A stretch of DNA of 64,000 nucleotides from Ptiloglossa arizonensis (lineage: Eukaryota > Arthropoda > Insecta > Hymenoptera > Colletidae): assembly GCF_051014685.1 (NCBI RefSeq), contig NC_135059.1, forward strand, positions 1,240,001 to 1,304,000, written 5' to 3'. A program made the translations under genes and the position numbers. The notes below the pieces were generated by a model. It saw only the letters and a program-made list of their open reading frames with translations, did no database searches and was not told the origin of the DNA. Shown piece by piece: positions 36,666-48,160 of the stretch (position 1 is the stretch's first letter; the number at the start of each line of letters is the position of its first letter).

Positions 36666-38924
36666 TACACGTTGTATACACCAGCTAGCATTTTCCATTG
36701 ATATCGTGGGCATACAAAACGCGAGCGAATTCATAATTTTAACGTACAAATGTGTGTAGTTTAACCGTATCGGTGTAATTTCTCGAATTATAAAATGTAA
36801 AAAAATATACTCATTGCCGGTGTATCAGATAGAATTAAAATTTATTTTTTTTATCGAAAAGAAAACAACAGCTTAACTCATTTTACAACATGAAATTTGC
36901 ATTTCATGGAAGATGTAGAAAGAAGCAAATAATAGATTGCAAAATATTTATTTCCTTGACTAGAAGTCTAAATGAACCGATCGTCGAATCAAATTGTTCA
37001 ATGCATTTATTAGTGCTTTTCATATATTTAATTTTATTAAAATGGAACCTGGATTTATCGATAATGTATCATCGGTAAAGTATATTACGCATTTTTCATT
37101 ATTGTCATTCTCCGATATGTCGAAATTCAGCTTGTTATCGAGGAATAACGAACGATGTGGAATTTTGTGAAAACTGGACACCCTATCTCAGGCTTGAAAC
37201 AGAAGAGAGCATATCACGTTTCAAATTATCCTACCCAATTTTTTGTTTCCCACGATCCTATCGACGTTTATGACTCAGCATAGCGTGACACGGTATTTTA
37301 TGAAAAAACCTAAATTACGGAGAAAAATACGGAAAGTTTCTATTTTCGAAGTCTCTACAGAGAAAACCGACTATTTTTGAACTACTTAAATCGATTCAAC
37401 ATTTTCCGAGTTCTGTTAACTTCTAATTTACCAAGTACTATAGATGAAGTGGAATAAATAACGAATAGTCTTAGACGATCGTCTAAATCGGCGTTTCTCA
37501 AGTGTATTGAAATATTACAAAATATTTCGCACACTTTTGCAACATTTTACATAAGCTGTATTCAATACTTGCCTCTTTTTGTTAGCGTTCTACAGTTGCG
37601 CAGTTTTTCATTCTGTAGATATTACTCTCTAACTGTGCCATGTTTCGCGAAATGATCTCGATGTGATCGAGTATCGAAATGTAGGCACACAAATCGGTCT
37701 TTGAGCAGAGTCATAGTCGACCTATTCTTAACTTATCTGAGAACACTTTTCACAGCTATCGGCTTCCTTTGTGACATAAGAAAGAAGCAAATATAGGTCA
37801 GGGTACGGAGGCTGTTCTCAGACAGTTTCATGAAAAATTGCGTAACGATCGTTTTAATAATGTATCGCGTCTTTGAAAATACATCAACGACGAACGGTAA
37901 TGTCTCTATTTATTTAGGGGACCGGAGTGAATTTTTAAGAAGCTCGGTAGTGCTAAATTGACAACGGATTGCCGTTCGATTGAAAGTTTCCGAACTCTTT
38001 CGCGACAGTTCTATCGAGGTTTATTAAAATCTCCTTTCGCATAGACTTGCCGTGTGTGTCGTTTTTAAAATGCTTCGAGAACGAATTTTGAGTCGAGAAA
38101 TTTTCGTAGAGCAGCGTTCGTGCGCAATTAATACACAGTTATTTGTATTAAAGGCGAGTGGTACGCGTCGTAATAAGGAATTCGAAACGTTTCAAATTTT
38201 GTTCGGTTCGATGGAGCGTTATCGGCGTTTATCGCGAACTTACTATCGCTATTCGAGAGCAGTTCGAACAGAGTCGTTTTGTTACGATAACACTGAACGC
38301 AAGGATGTGGAATCGCGGTAACAAGTGATTATTGAAATCGTCGCAGACGATACAACGCACGTTCAGCTGTACGGTTTGCGATAAAATGCAAATCTCGCTT
38401 TTTCGTGATTATTTAGAAACTGAATTTTAGAGTTCTCTTTTTAAGTACAGAAAATAGTAGATGTGGACAAAGATTATTAGATTTAAAAATGATTACTCAA
38501 TCGCTTAACGTATTCTTTTTACAGCAAAAATAATATATTTATTTTGCTATGAATGAGCAGTTTCATAGAAATGTTTAAAAAATGATTCGTCGCTATTTCG
38601 TCGTTATTATCATCGTTAAACGAAGTTGGTTCTATTTACTCTTTTAAACCGTAAATTTTAAAACCGTTAAACAAAATTGTATTCAAATATTGGAGTATAA
38701 AAATAGACGCGACTAAACGTTACAATGTCACCGCAAATAATTCAAGCGGAGAGATAAGGCGTATAAATTTAAAAGAAAATTAAGACAAACGAGACCTATG
38801 TTTCATCAACGAGATATAAGATTTCAGCAGCATTAGCGATCGTTTACGAGACGACAAGTAAATTTCCACTTTGGTCGTTGATTGTTCGAAATCAAATTCA
38901 GCTGCTGCTAATGATCGCTCTTGG
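36666..38924. other. Non-coding stretch
   Basis: A+T-rich. An 89-codon frame at 38052-38321 has no recognisable domain. No repeats were seen. Confidence 0.4.
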
Positions 38925-39170
38925 ATAAGTGGAATGGCTCGGAGCCTCCAAAGAAGTAGAACAGTCACATTCCCTGACCGAACAATGTTCGCCAGTATTT
39001 CGACAAGTAGAACGAGGTCTGTAACTGATCAGCTAGCTGTAATTAGATTTTGCGACCGATCGCGCAAGTAGAATAGGACCCGATCTTGTTCGGACAAATG
39101 GAAGAGGTCCTGTCCCTTACAAGAACAGTGAAACCTGTTACTGGTCGGGCAAATGGAACGAGGAGCATCT
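38925..39170 (+). repeat. Degenerate minisatellite array 2
   Basis: About eight units of roughly 24-34 bp, e.g. GGATAAGTGGAATGGCTCGG, TCGACAAGTAGAACGAGGTC, CGCGCAAGTAGAATAGGACC, TTCGGACAAATGGAAGAGG and GGTCGGGCAAATGGAACGAG. It is the longest of the four arrays. Confidence 0.65.
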
Positions 39171-41536
39171 CTGAGCACACCATTAAATTCCAAATTATCG
39201 GTACCTAGGGGAATAAAAACTGGTAACGATTCTAAGCATTGTCGAATGCTTAGAACGAAAATCTCGAAATAGAATACATAGAAAAATAACCGAAGAAGCT
39301 TTTCGAACAATTCGAGTAGAATTTCACAAATTTGTATACCGCGTATCGTAAGCTGAATTAAGGTGCTCGAACGTACTGTTTCGATTAGGGCGATTTAGGA
39401 TTCCGCGTACATAAATCGAGTCCGCTAAACATCGTATCGAATCGTGTCGCAGCACGCAGAAGCTACGCGTGTTTCGATAAGGATATCGTATTTCTCGCCA
39501 AGATATCGATATCGATTGGATCGATCGACGATAGGAGAAGTAAATGAAACACGAGAACGACTAACAGATTTCTTTTGGTACGGACGACTGCCGGATAAGA
39601 CAATTTTTTGCGATTCTTCTAACGAATTATCGATACAAAGGGATCTTTGAGCAACTGCGATCCTGTATTTGTCCAATGGAATCGAATCGGTGTACCGTTG
39701 CATAGGTATTGTTCGGAACTTTTCGTGTTTATTGGAGCAACGGGTCTGTCATCGTTGTCAAGGTTCCCTCCTTGGAGAGTATAAGGGTATCCCTTGAATG
39801 GCTCTTGAACTATCGGTAAGTCTCGACAACGGAAACAACTTGTACAGTTAATCTTGAGGCTGGTATCTTTTCAGACAATGTTAGCCCGTTTCCGCGCGAC
39901 CGAATGTATACAAAGTCGACGGAGTACATTTGCAAGAGGATTCGGAGTCCTTCTCTGTGTGGAAAACTGAAAAGATCGGAGGACTTGGACCGGTATAAAA
40001 GGAAAACAGCGCGTTAACGGCGGAAGACAGATTGCCGGGATCCCGACGTTTATTCTTATCCGCCATTTGGGCGAATTTCACGGAGTGACGAGCACCTGTC
40101 CTGGACCACGTATCCGATGCATCACGGTCGTGCGTATGTTCGAGCGAATGACTACATCGCGCGAATTACCATAACTCCTTGTCGCGAAACGGAACAATAC
40201 GGTCGGTTTCGTTGCGAAAGGAATTGGACTCTCGAATTTTCGTTTCGCTCGAAGAAATTTCTTCGGCGATTAAAGTCGATGGAGAAGATTCAATTTAGAT
40301 AACGAGACATCGCTCCAACGTTGGAACTTAAAAGTCGAACGGACGAGACTTTTCTCGCCAAGTATTCCACTTGTTCGAAATAATTCTCGAACGCAAAAAC
40401 TCGTTCAAATCCGGTCGAAAAGCTGTCCAAGTAGGTCGATGAGACGCGTTCACGGCTAAACATCGAATCATTCGCGTTGGTTATTATTGGGACGAAATAC
40501 AAGCCATGATCTTGAACCAACTTGCTAACCACCGCTGCAAAACCTGCGGCTGTTACACTCTGGAGAGTCGGTTTTAGTTATTTAAATTAATTTACCGTTA
40601 CAACGAGCGGTTATACAGATCGCTTTTAAGCCGATGATACGATCAGACGGTTCACGGAACACGCAAAAGGAGAACGGGAAATTTTAACGAACAGTGATCC
40701 ACGAATCGGTGAATAATTGCGAACTTCTAACATTTTCGTAACGTTGCAATGTAAATTGTCGAGACGATGCGTTGTTGGAAATTGGGCCCGGATTGAAATG
40801 ACAACAATTGAGTTCCGTTGAACGCAGTCATCGTCAATATTCGATAAGTGGCTGCCAATGACAGGTAATTAGGGAAAGGTCGTCCAATCGTCGAGATTTC
40901 GCGTAGATTTTAAACTTTCTGCGACGAAGACAATTGTAGCGGACATATCGGTTAATTACCACAGTCACTGCGTTTGACGGATTCGATATAGTACATCAAC
41001 GACTGCTCGATTTTCAATCATATTTCTTTGCGCATTCTGGACAATGATTGAACGGGTCCATTGAAAAATTAGAAATCGATACCTTCAATGTTTTCAATTA
41101 TGTATTGACAACAGTATGCACGATTTGTGTTATTAAAAAACAGATCGTATGACGGTAAATCGTTAACGAAGACGATTGTAGAATACACGAACACCTTCGG
41201 GTATAAAACTAATACTTGGTTAAATTTGTAAAGGAGGCAATTTACCGTTGCGTTGTCAATATCTAAAAAGATAGTTCTTTATATTGTTCGTTCCAATGAT
41301 TAACCCGAAAAATTCATTTCACTCCGCGTTATTTATCAATGGATAAATATTTCGCACATATGAGAATTTGTTTTACGATTCACCATTATTATTTTACGAT
41401 ATTTCACATTGTATGAATATCTTCATTTCCCTTGTCTCTGTCACAGATTTAAACAGATCGATCTCGCACTGATCGAAGTAATTGTGAACTATCGGTTGTT
41501 CATTCGATGTATAACATTAAAACATCCTATAATATT
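39171..41536. other. Non-coding stretch
   Basis: No gene or repeat recognised. Short frames near 39.4-39.7 and 40.1-40.5 kb overlap on both strands. Confidence 0.4.
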
Positions 41537-43534
41537 TGTAGTATCGGATTTTCCGAGTCCGCTTGGGCCTAAACAAGGCAACACGTGTGGACAGACCCGG
41601 GTCAAGGTAAACATTTGGTGCCGATCTGTCCGCTAGCTTTTACGATAGGCCCGAGGATCCCTTTACAGGGGGTCCTGCACGACGACCAGGTGTAAGGATG
41701 CATTGGTATGAAAGAGAGTACACGCGGCTCGGAGAAAGTGAGATATGCTTGGAAAAACGAACGATTAGGATGGCCGAACGTGACCGAGTGTCTGAAGTGA
41801 GAGAGACTGAGGAATAGAATGGAAGAGAACGAATGAGCATGATTATATAAAGTGCGAAAGGGACGGTTGACAGGACAGTGTGTCACAGACGGTACAACAC
41901 AGTATGTGGCAAATCAGTCTCAGATTAGGAAGATAAGGTTAGGGAAATACGATCTGAAAATTTACATCGCGAGGGTGGTCTTTCTTATTTATATACAGAA
42001 TAATGTCAACATAATTGATCATTTTTTGTAACGCAAATCTATGTTGGGACTTTGCGTGTTCCTTTGTGCGACCGAAAACACCGGCGAACTCCCGATTCAA
42101 ACTAACAACGTTAAAGTCTTAGATTCGACGTCGATGGGCGAAGTCGACTGAGCAAACGCGGGCAAACTCTCGACTCAACCAATCACGATCACATCAATAC
42201 ACTTAACCTTCACTTTCTTATATATATATAGAATGTTTGAGGACACACAGTGTGTCTAGAAGTTAAGACAGTACAGTGTGTCCTGAGTGTAAGAGTACGA
42301 CATCGAGGGTATGTCCGGAGAGTGTGTCGCGGACAGTACGAGTAAGAAGACAATAAGACGAGACAATTAAAAGACGCACCGAGACGAAAGACCGGTATAA
42401 GACTTAAGCAACAAAGACGAGGGCAGAAAGACGGTTAGCTTAGTTTAATACGCGGTCAATCTACCTTAGTGAAAAGCGAAACTAATCACCGACACTACTT
42501 CCAATACTAATATCACTGTAATATATGTAGAGGCTTGCAGCTGCGGTTTATGGCGGGACCGTGCTTCGAGTTTGTTAGAGAAATTGTCCACATGGCTACG
42601 GCACGGGCCTGTCACCGAAGGTCAGTTTATTTGTTGTTCGACTCGAGGCACGGAGCAAGTGATAGCTATTTCCCGTCATAAACCACTGCAGGCACTTAGA
42701 CAGGGACCCTCCGCATCGCCTGGCACGCGAGGCCCTAGCGCCGTTTGTTGCATCATTCAAGATGCTGGAAAATTTAGCCCAGGCCTGCGGGGGTTTGGAC
42801 ACCCTGGCTACGTCGCGACGCCCCCACCTAAGCCCCATAGCGATGGGCATGTCCTAGATTCGGCGGGACTAGGACCCGTCGTAATTGGTCAGGCATTCGT
42901 CGCCACCCACCCTTAATTCAAGGGAGTAGGGCGAACCGAGGCGACGTTTGCACTGACCCAAGAAATCTTAGATCAGTTGCACAGAATACCACCAAGACAA
43001 TAGAACCAAGGGTCGACGACTAGAGTGTACAGAGTATCGCCAAGGGCTTACAACCAAGGCGTACAGAGTACAGCTAAGAGATCACGGTTAGAGTTTTGGC
43101 CTGAACGCACGGATTGACGTGTGAAGCTTCCGGCGTTAGTTCCCACAAAGAACTTGCACTCCTCGAGGGAATTACCAGCAATCCCTCGAGCCTCCACGGA
43201 ATCTTGGACCTTCGAGGAAGTTCAGCGGCCGACTTGTGCATCCAGTGAGGCGCCGTGTGTGAGGACAACGCTCAACACCCCCCTGGACGTGAGAGCAGCA
43301 AGCGGCGGAGACCTCGAAGGCGGCATTACAACCTCCATCGGTCCAGCCTAGTGGACAACGATCAACAACAGTTAGTCCTTCCAACGGGAAGGTGGTCCTT
43401 CGAGTCATCTATAGTCGGCACCCATCGTGCAAACACATTCAATGCTCGAAAGATCCTCGAGATCTACCACGAGCAGCTACAATATATAATATCCTTAAAT
43501 ATACTTCAATATGCCGCACGAGTACAACAGTTAT
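41537..43534 (+). mobile_element. Composite LTR A copy 1
   Basis: The U3 begins TGTAGTATCGGATTTTCCG and has a TATA-like TTATATAAAG at 41845. From 41907 to 42230 it contains sequence unrelated to the second LTR A copy: a 134-bp flank plus half of LTR family B, ending in a TATATATATA tract. Family A R/U5 resumes at 42231 and is interrupted by a solo LTR at 42526-43481. A primer site starts at 43535. The segment 41907-43605 recurs inverted at 9349-10096. The inserted block makes this a chimeric LTR. Confidence 0.7.
42526..43481. mobile_element. 956-bp solo LTR (family G) with ATATA target duplication
   Basis: It begins TGTAGAGGCTTGCAGC, ends CGAGCAGCTACA, and is flanked by ATATA at 42521-42525 and 43482-43486. 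The homologous sequence near 9472 lacks it and has one ATATA, so the empty site is present in the same window. It is notably GC-rich. Frames inside are short and unrecognised. Superfamily is not determined; a 5-bp duplication fits Gypsy, BEL or Copia. Orientation is not known. Confidence 0.85.
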
Positions 43535-43605
43535 TTGAGGGCTCGTACGGGGATTAATAACTAAGATCTCTTCTCAAGTGATCCGAAGAGAGGGAAGAAC
43601 AACAT
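43535..43605 (+). other. Primer-binding site (tRNA-Pro type) and leader of LTR A copy 1
   Basis: TGAGGGCTCGTACGGGGAT follows the LTR, then about 50 bp of leader shared with 9350-9403. After 43605 the leader is lost, so the internal region of this element is deleted. Confidence 0.6.
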
Positions 43606-43722
43606 ATTTGAAGAAATATCATAACCGAATGAAATAAAATCTTGACGCCACGAATCTTTCCTTCCTTCCTTGTTCACACATATGTAAATCCATGCGCGTC
43701 AAATCCATTTTTCACCCAATTG

Positions 43723-44368
43723 TGTGGTATCGGATTTTCCGTGCCCGCTTGGGCCTGCTTCGAGTGCAGGTCGCCAGGTTTCTTAAACGGCACGAGCGAC
43801 CCTTTACAGGGGGTCGTGCGAGACGACCGAGCGTAGGAATGCACGAGAACGAAAGGAAATGCGTGTGGTCCGGAGAAAATGAAGAGTGTTTGGAAAAGAC
43901 AAACGATTGAGATGGGCGAACGTGACCAGATGTCTGAAGTAAGAGGGATTGAGGATTAAAATGAAAGAGAATGAATGCGCGTAGGTATACGTAGGTGCGA
44001 GAGGAGCGTTTTGGAAACAGTACGAGTATGAGTATGAGTATGAGTATGAGTATGAGTATGAGTATGAGCATGAGTAAGAGTACGAGAAAGGACCAGTAAA
44101 GACGTAGTAAGAGAGGAGAGTAGAAAAGACGCACTAAGACGAGAGACTTGAAGAAGGCGTAAGAGACGAAGACGATAAAGACGCGTGCCGAGGGCGCCAT
44201 TAGCTTAGTTTCAAACATGGTTGATCTATCTTTAGTGAAAAGAGGAATCTATTACCAATACCGCGTCTAATACTAATAATACTGCAACTACAATAATAAT
44301 ATACATATAATATACATAATACGTATATAGTACATACACCAACACACCGCACGGGTACAAAAAATGAT
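43723..44368 (+). mobile_element. LTR A copy 2 (about 646 bp)
   Basis: It begins TGTGGTATCGGATTTTCCG and contains the same U3 blocks as copy 1 (CCTTTACAGGGGGTC, GGGCGAACGTGACCAGATG) but no LTR B insertion. R/U5 similarity to copy 1 is lower. A GAGTAT hexamer array is at 44024. A primer-site sequence TGGAGGCTCGTACGGGGAT follows at 44369. Because a primer site follows it, this is a 5' LTR and not the 3' LTR of copy 1, so two separate elements lie in tandem, both missing internal genes. Confidence 0.75.
44024..44074 (+). repeat. (GAGTAT)n hexamer microsatellite
   Basis: About eight GAGTAT/GAGCAT units within LTR A copy 2, in the region where copy 1 reads GACAGTACGAGTAAG. Confidence 0.9.
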
Positions 44369-44387
44369 TGGAGGCTCGTACGGGGAT
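44369..44387 (+). other. Primer-binding site, tRNA-Pro type
   Basis: TGGAGGCTCGTACGGGGAT lies directly after LTR A copy 2. It begins with the TGG complementary to a tRNA CCA end. Confidence 0.6.
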
Positions 44388-46154
44388 CAACAATTGTTTC
44401 TTTATCACCCTTACAGGTGAACAAAAACACACGCGACACACATTTCCAGCGTGCAATTAATGCACGAATAACAGGACCGAAATATTTACGCCGACCCAGT
44501 TCCGTGGAAAAGAAAACCCCTCGAGCGAAACTTGTAAATAAGGAATTGCCGCGGATTTAGCGACGCTCAGTCAGTTCCGTGTGTATTTCTACCCTCATTC
44601 CCCGTTCCCTTCATCGACCAGTGTGCCACTCTCGGTTCCGGAGTGACTCCACCCCTCGTTGAAACTCTCAAATTAAAATTTACGGCACCACGGATTCGTT
44701 CTCGATTACGCTCCTCTAATTATTTCAAAATTTATCGCGGTCCGAGAACTTTCCGCGTATTTTCACTCACTTAAATACCATCGCGAGTGCTTCACGGCGA
44801 CTTACGAACGAGTCAGGGGAACCGCTTCTTTCACGAACGACAATTATCTTGAGTTCTCGCTCCCACTTCTTCCACTCCTAATTCGAAATTCAAGAGAAGC
44901 GGGGAAAGAATAAAGGAGGAGCCAAGATCGAATTTATAGCGTTCCGTTGAACGTTTCCTCGTAATTTTATCAAGGACACACTGCGCCGGGCATATATATG
45001 GTTTCGAAATCGAGCAAAAATAGAACGTTCGCCAATCGAATTCACGATTTCGAAATATTCTTGAAATTTCAACGCGTTATTTCTTTTCGTTAGAGTTATG
45101 CACGCGTCCGTGGTAAGCTCGATAAGAACCACCGATCGATCTTAAACTTTTTATTTATGGGTTAATACGCAACGATGATCGAACATAATTTCAATAGCAT
45201 CTCAGCGCGCCTGCCTCGCGAGTCCAACGAGATTTAGTGCTGATTATTATTACTTCCTGATCGTAATGCATCGTCCATGAATAACAGGAAGCTATACCTC
45301 GTTCGTAAGCTCGTAGAAGTATATGCTCTTACTCGGATACGGAAATGTAAATCACGTCGTTGAAAACGTTGAAATATGTGCAAGACACATGAGGCTATTA
45401 TGTGTGCGAGTAATTCAGTGTTTCAGACGTTATGGGGACGAAAATGATACGACGAGAATATGATAAATCATATTTATTTAAAACATAATACTCCAGAAAA
45501 ATGATCAAAGTACACGATGGAAATACATTTTTTGTTATTTTAGCTAACTGTTTAATAATTGCATCGAGAACGGATGTGAACGGTAAGTAGAGGAAATTAA
45601 ATTTCTCCTGTAATTTGTAATTAATATACGGAGAGGACTTTTGCAAATTGACGATGTTTTTGATAGAATTTTATTGGAGGAAATTAGCGAATGAACGCGT
45701 ATTTATTTTATAAATTCGTTGCTCGGATGGTTGTTACGGTTTGTTCATTTTGTATATCGATGTGGATGTAATAGCGAAAATACGTTGTTCCATTTTTGGA
45801 AGCCATCTCGCTGGCATTAAAAAAATGGTTTTTGTTCTACCATTCGCCTGTTTGAAAAAAAATGTGCGTCAAATATCATCTCGTTCGATCCAGAGCAGAA
45901 AAAGTAGGTACTGGCTCATTATCGCGCGAACATTAACGAATTGTACCAGAACGCCAATAGCATGAGTATGCAGCACATATAGTAGTGTGGACTTTATTTG
46001 AACATTTACGTGCAGGTATCAGGGAGTATTGTGCTCCTGGATCAGAAATACGTAATGTCGATGTCATCGCTCACGTAAGTAGTAAATGAGTGCACACGAT
46101 TGGTTCTACAGGAATACACTTCACTTTTTATAAGAGAACAAGTTGAATAAAGTT
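44388..46154. other. Non-coding stretch
   Basis: The first ~500 bp are GC-richer and contain CTCAGTCAGTTCC near 44570, which could be an initiator, but no TATA box or following reading frame supports a gene. The rest is A+T-rich without recognisable features. Confidence 0.35.
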
Positions 46155-46330
46155 TTATTCTTGTCGGGTAAGTGGTATAGAATTCTCACCGGTCGGACAG
46201 CTGAGGTAGGATAAGACGTTGACCAGGGTAAGTAGAATGAGATTTTCGCCGACCGGCCAAGTGAAGTAGAATAGTCTCTAGTCGGACAAGTGGTATAGAA
46301 TCGTCTTCGAACGGACAAGCACTGTACGAT
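46155..46330 (+). repeat. Degenerate minisatellite array 3
   Basis: Six units of about 26-34 bp: GTCGGGTAAGTGGTATAGAA, GGTCGGACAGCTGAGGTAGG, GGGTAAGTAGAATGAG, GGCCAAGTGAAGTAGAATAG, GTCGGACAAGTGGTATAGAA and ACGGACAAGCACTG. This is the clearest array. Confidence 0.7.
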
Positions 46331-47089
46331 TGTCCATGTTCAAAGGACAGAGTGCATTTCTAGGAACGCAACGGGTGATAAAAGAAAACTAATCGTGATT
46401 AGTATTGTTAAGGCGTACTTGTTGAAATATCCTATATACTTTGTTTACGATCAGAGATTGCGAATTGTTCGGATATCGTCCAATGTATATTTATTTATAT
46501 AATTATTCGAGAATCTTCGATCACATTTTAGAAATCACAGTTGCGCAATCTTGATGCGATTACTCGATTTACCGACAAAAGCATGGCAAAATTATCGTTT
46601 CGAATAATTACTGTAAAATTAAATATGCAATACTAATAGAAATTTAAAGTGGTGATCAATTTATTTTTGTCGGCGAATCATTATTACCGTAGAATTATTA
46701 TTATCGCCGCAGAATTTATTACGTTTTCTTTTCTTAAATTTGAAGTATTCGGTATAAACGATTATGGTCGCGTACGAAAAACTCATCGGATTCTACCTTT
46801 AAAAATTTACTAATTCAGTTCGACGTTTAGATCGCTCGTCGGACGATATCGTCATTTTTCTTTACTTCGATAAATTATGAACGTAATAAATAAGTATCGC
46901 ACTCTGTGTAATTTTTAGGTACGATATTCTCACGACTGGATATGTCTCGAATCGTTTCGAGACATTCCGGACAATGGTTTGATAAAAGAGTATCAATCTC
47001 AAAGGTAAATTATCAATAGTATCGAAACACATCTCAGTCCCCGTCATCAAGCGGGACAAAGCTCGCAAAAGTGATACGTGGCACAATCC
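46331..47089. other. Non-coding stretch
   Basis: A+T-rich spacer between two minisatellite arrays. Nothing recognised. Confidence 0.4.
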
Positions 47090-47240
47090 TGGTCAGACGA
47101 GCGGAACTGGGCCATCTGGTTCTTTCCGATCGCTTAAGTATTATAGAATAGCATGTGCCATTGGTCGGACGAGCGTAACTCGCATTCTCGAAAAAAGTGA
47201 TGGTCGATCTTGAGACGAATTGCGAATCTCATTGGGTCGG
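47090..47240 (+). repeat. Degenerate minisatellite array 4
   Basis: Units include GGTCAGACGAGCGGAACTGG, GGTCGGACGAGCGTAACTCG, GGTCGATCTTGAGACG and GGGTCGGACATTC. More diverged than array 3. Confidence 0.5.
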
Positions 47241-48160
47241 ACATTCTCGTCTTCGATTAGTCCGTCCTCGTACGTCCTTGGATCGAGTAAAAATTACTCG
47301 TCACGGTCCTCACTTCCCTCGTGACATCACGATCTCCTTCTCCGATCTTTCTTGCTCCCTACGACTTCTAGGAGTTCCACTTTCCTGAAAACCTCCTCCG
47401 ACCGTGTTTACTTTGTCGAAATATTTGTCCTCGACTACGTCACGTTCGAGTACGTTCGAGCGTACCTTCGCGCTACAGGTCCCGAGACTCACCGCTTGTG
47501 AGTCTCGGCCATAAATCGCGGTGAAAGTCCCGTCAAAGTCTCATCGGGGTGTTGCTTTTCTCAGGGGTACGGTTTCTTTGTCGATGTCGAGCAATAAAAA
47601 AGTCGACGAGGCGAAACATCCCCCCGAGGGACATGCAAGTTTCTTAGAGTCCCTCCCACCCGTTTTCGCTTCGTCCTAGATCGCTGAGCGCACAGCGAAG
47701 CGTAAAGCGAACCGTTGTTTACGATACCGTGGCGCACAATATCGCGACGTGTTCGCCGTGGGTGGTTATTCCTAGGTTGAAAAACGCGGGGACAGAGAGC
47801 GAGTGAGTTATAGACGGACGACAGCCACAAAGGCGGACGCGAAGAACATGGGGTCACGTTAACACGTCCCTGGAATATCTGGGGTGTGATGGATCGTAGA
47901 TTCTACATCGAATCTCGCTTTTGGCTATCATCCGTGTTGTTTGCACATTGTTCCTTACTTGCGCGCCACCGTACACGTTTTCGGTGTAAACTTCTTCGAA
48001 TTTTACAGACCGTAGGGAGAATCTTCGTTCGTCGAGCCGACTCCTCTCAATTCGTCTCTCCTCTGTTGTTCTTCTACAGGTATACGAAGCATATTCCGGC
48101 CCGAGGACCAATTTCCACTTTGCAATGGCACCGCGAAACCGCGTGTGGACGATTATTTTA
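47241..48160. other. GC-richer, CpG-rich block, possibly promoter-like
   Basis: A ~900-bp block clearly richer in G+C and CpG than its surroundings, with a perfect 11-bp-stem hairpin at 47482-47508. Frames on both strands are short and unrecognised. Such blocks can mark promoters or 5' exons in A+T-rich insect genomes, but no start site or splice pattern could be fixed. Confidence 0.3.
47482..47508. repeat. Hairpin with 11-bp perfect stem
   Basis: CCGAGACTCAC, loop CGCTT, GTGAGTCTCGG. Both arms also contain a GTGAGT-type splice donor word, one per strand. Confidence 0.8.

Noticed and set aside
36545..47240. CRISPR-like arrangement of repeated units
   Set aside because: Units vary in sequence and spacing, the genome is eukaryotic and no cas genes are present. 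They are degenerate minisatellites.
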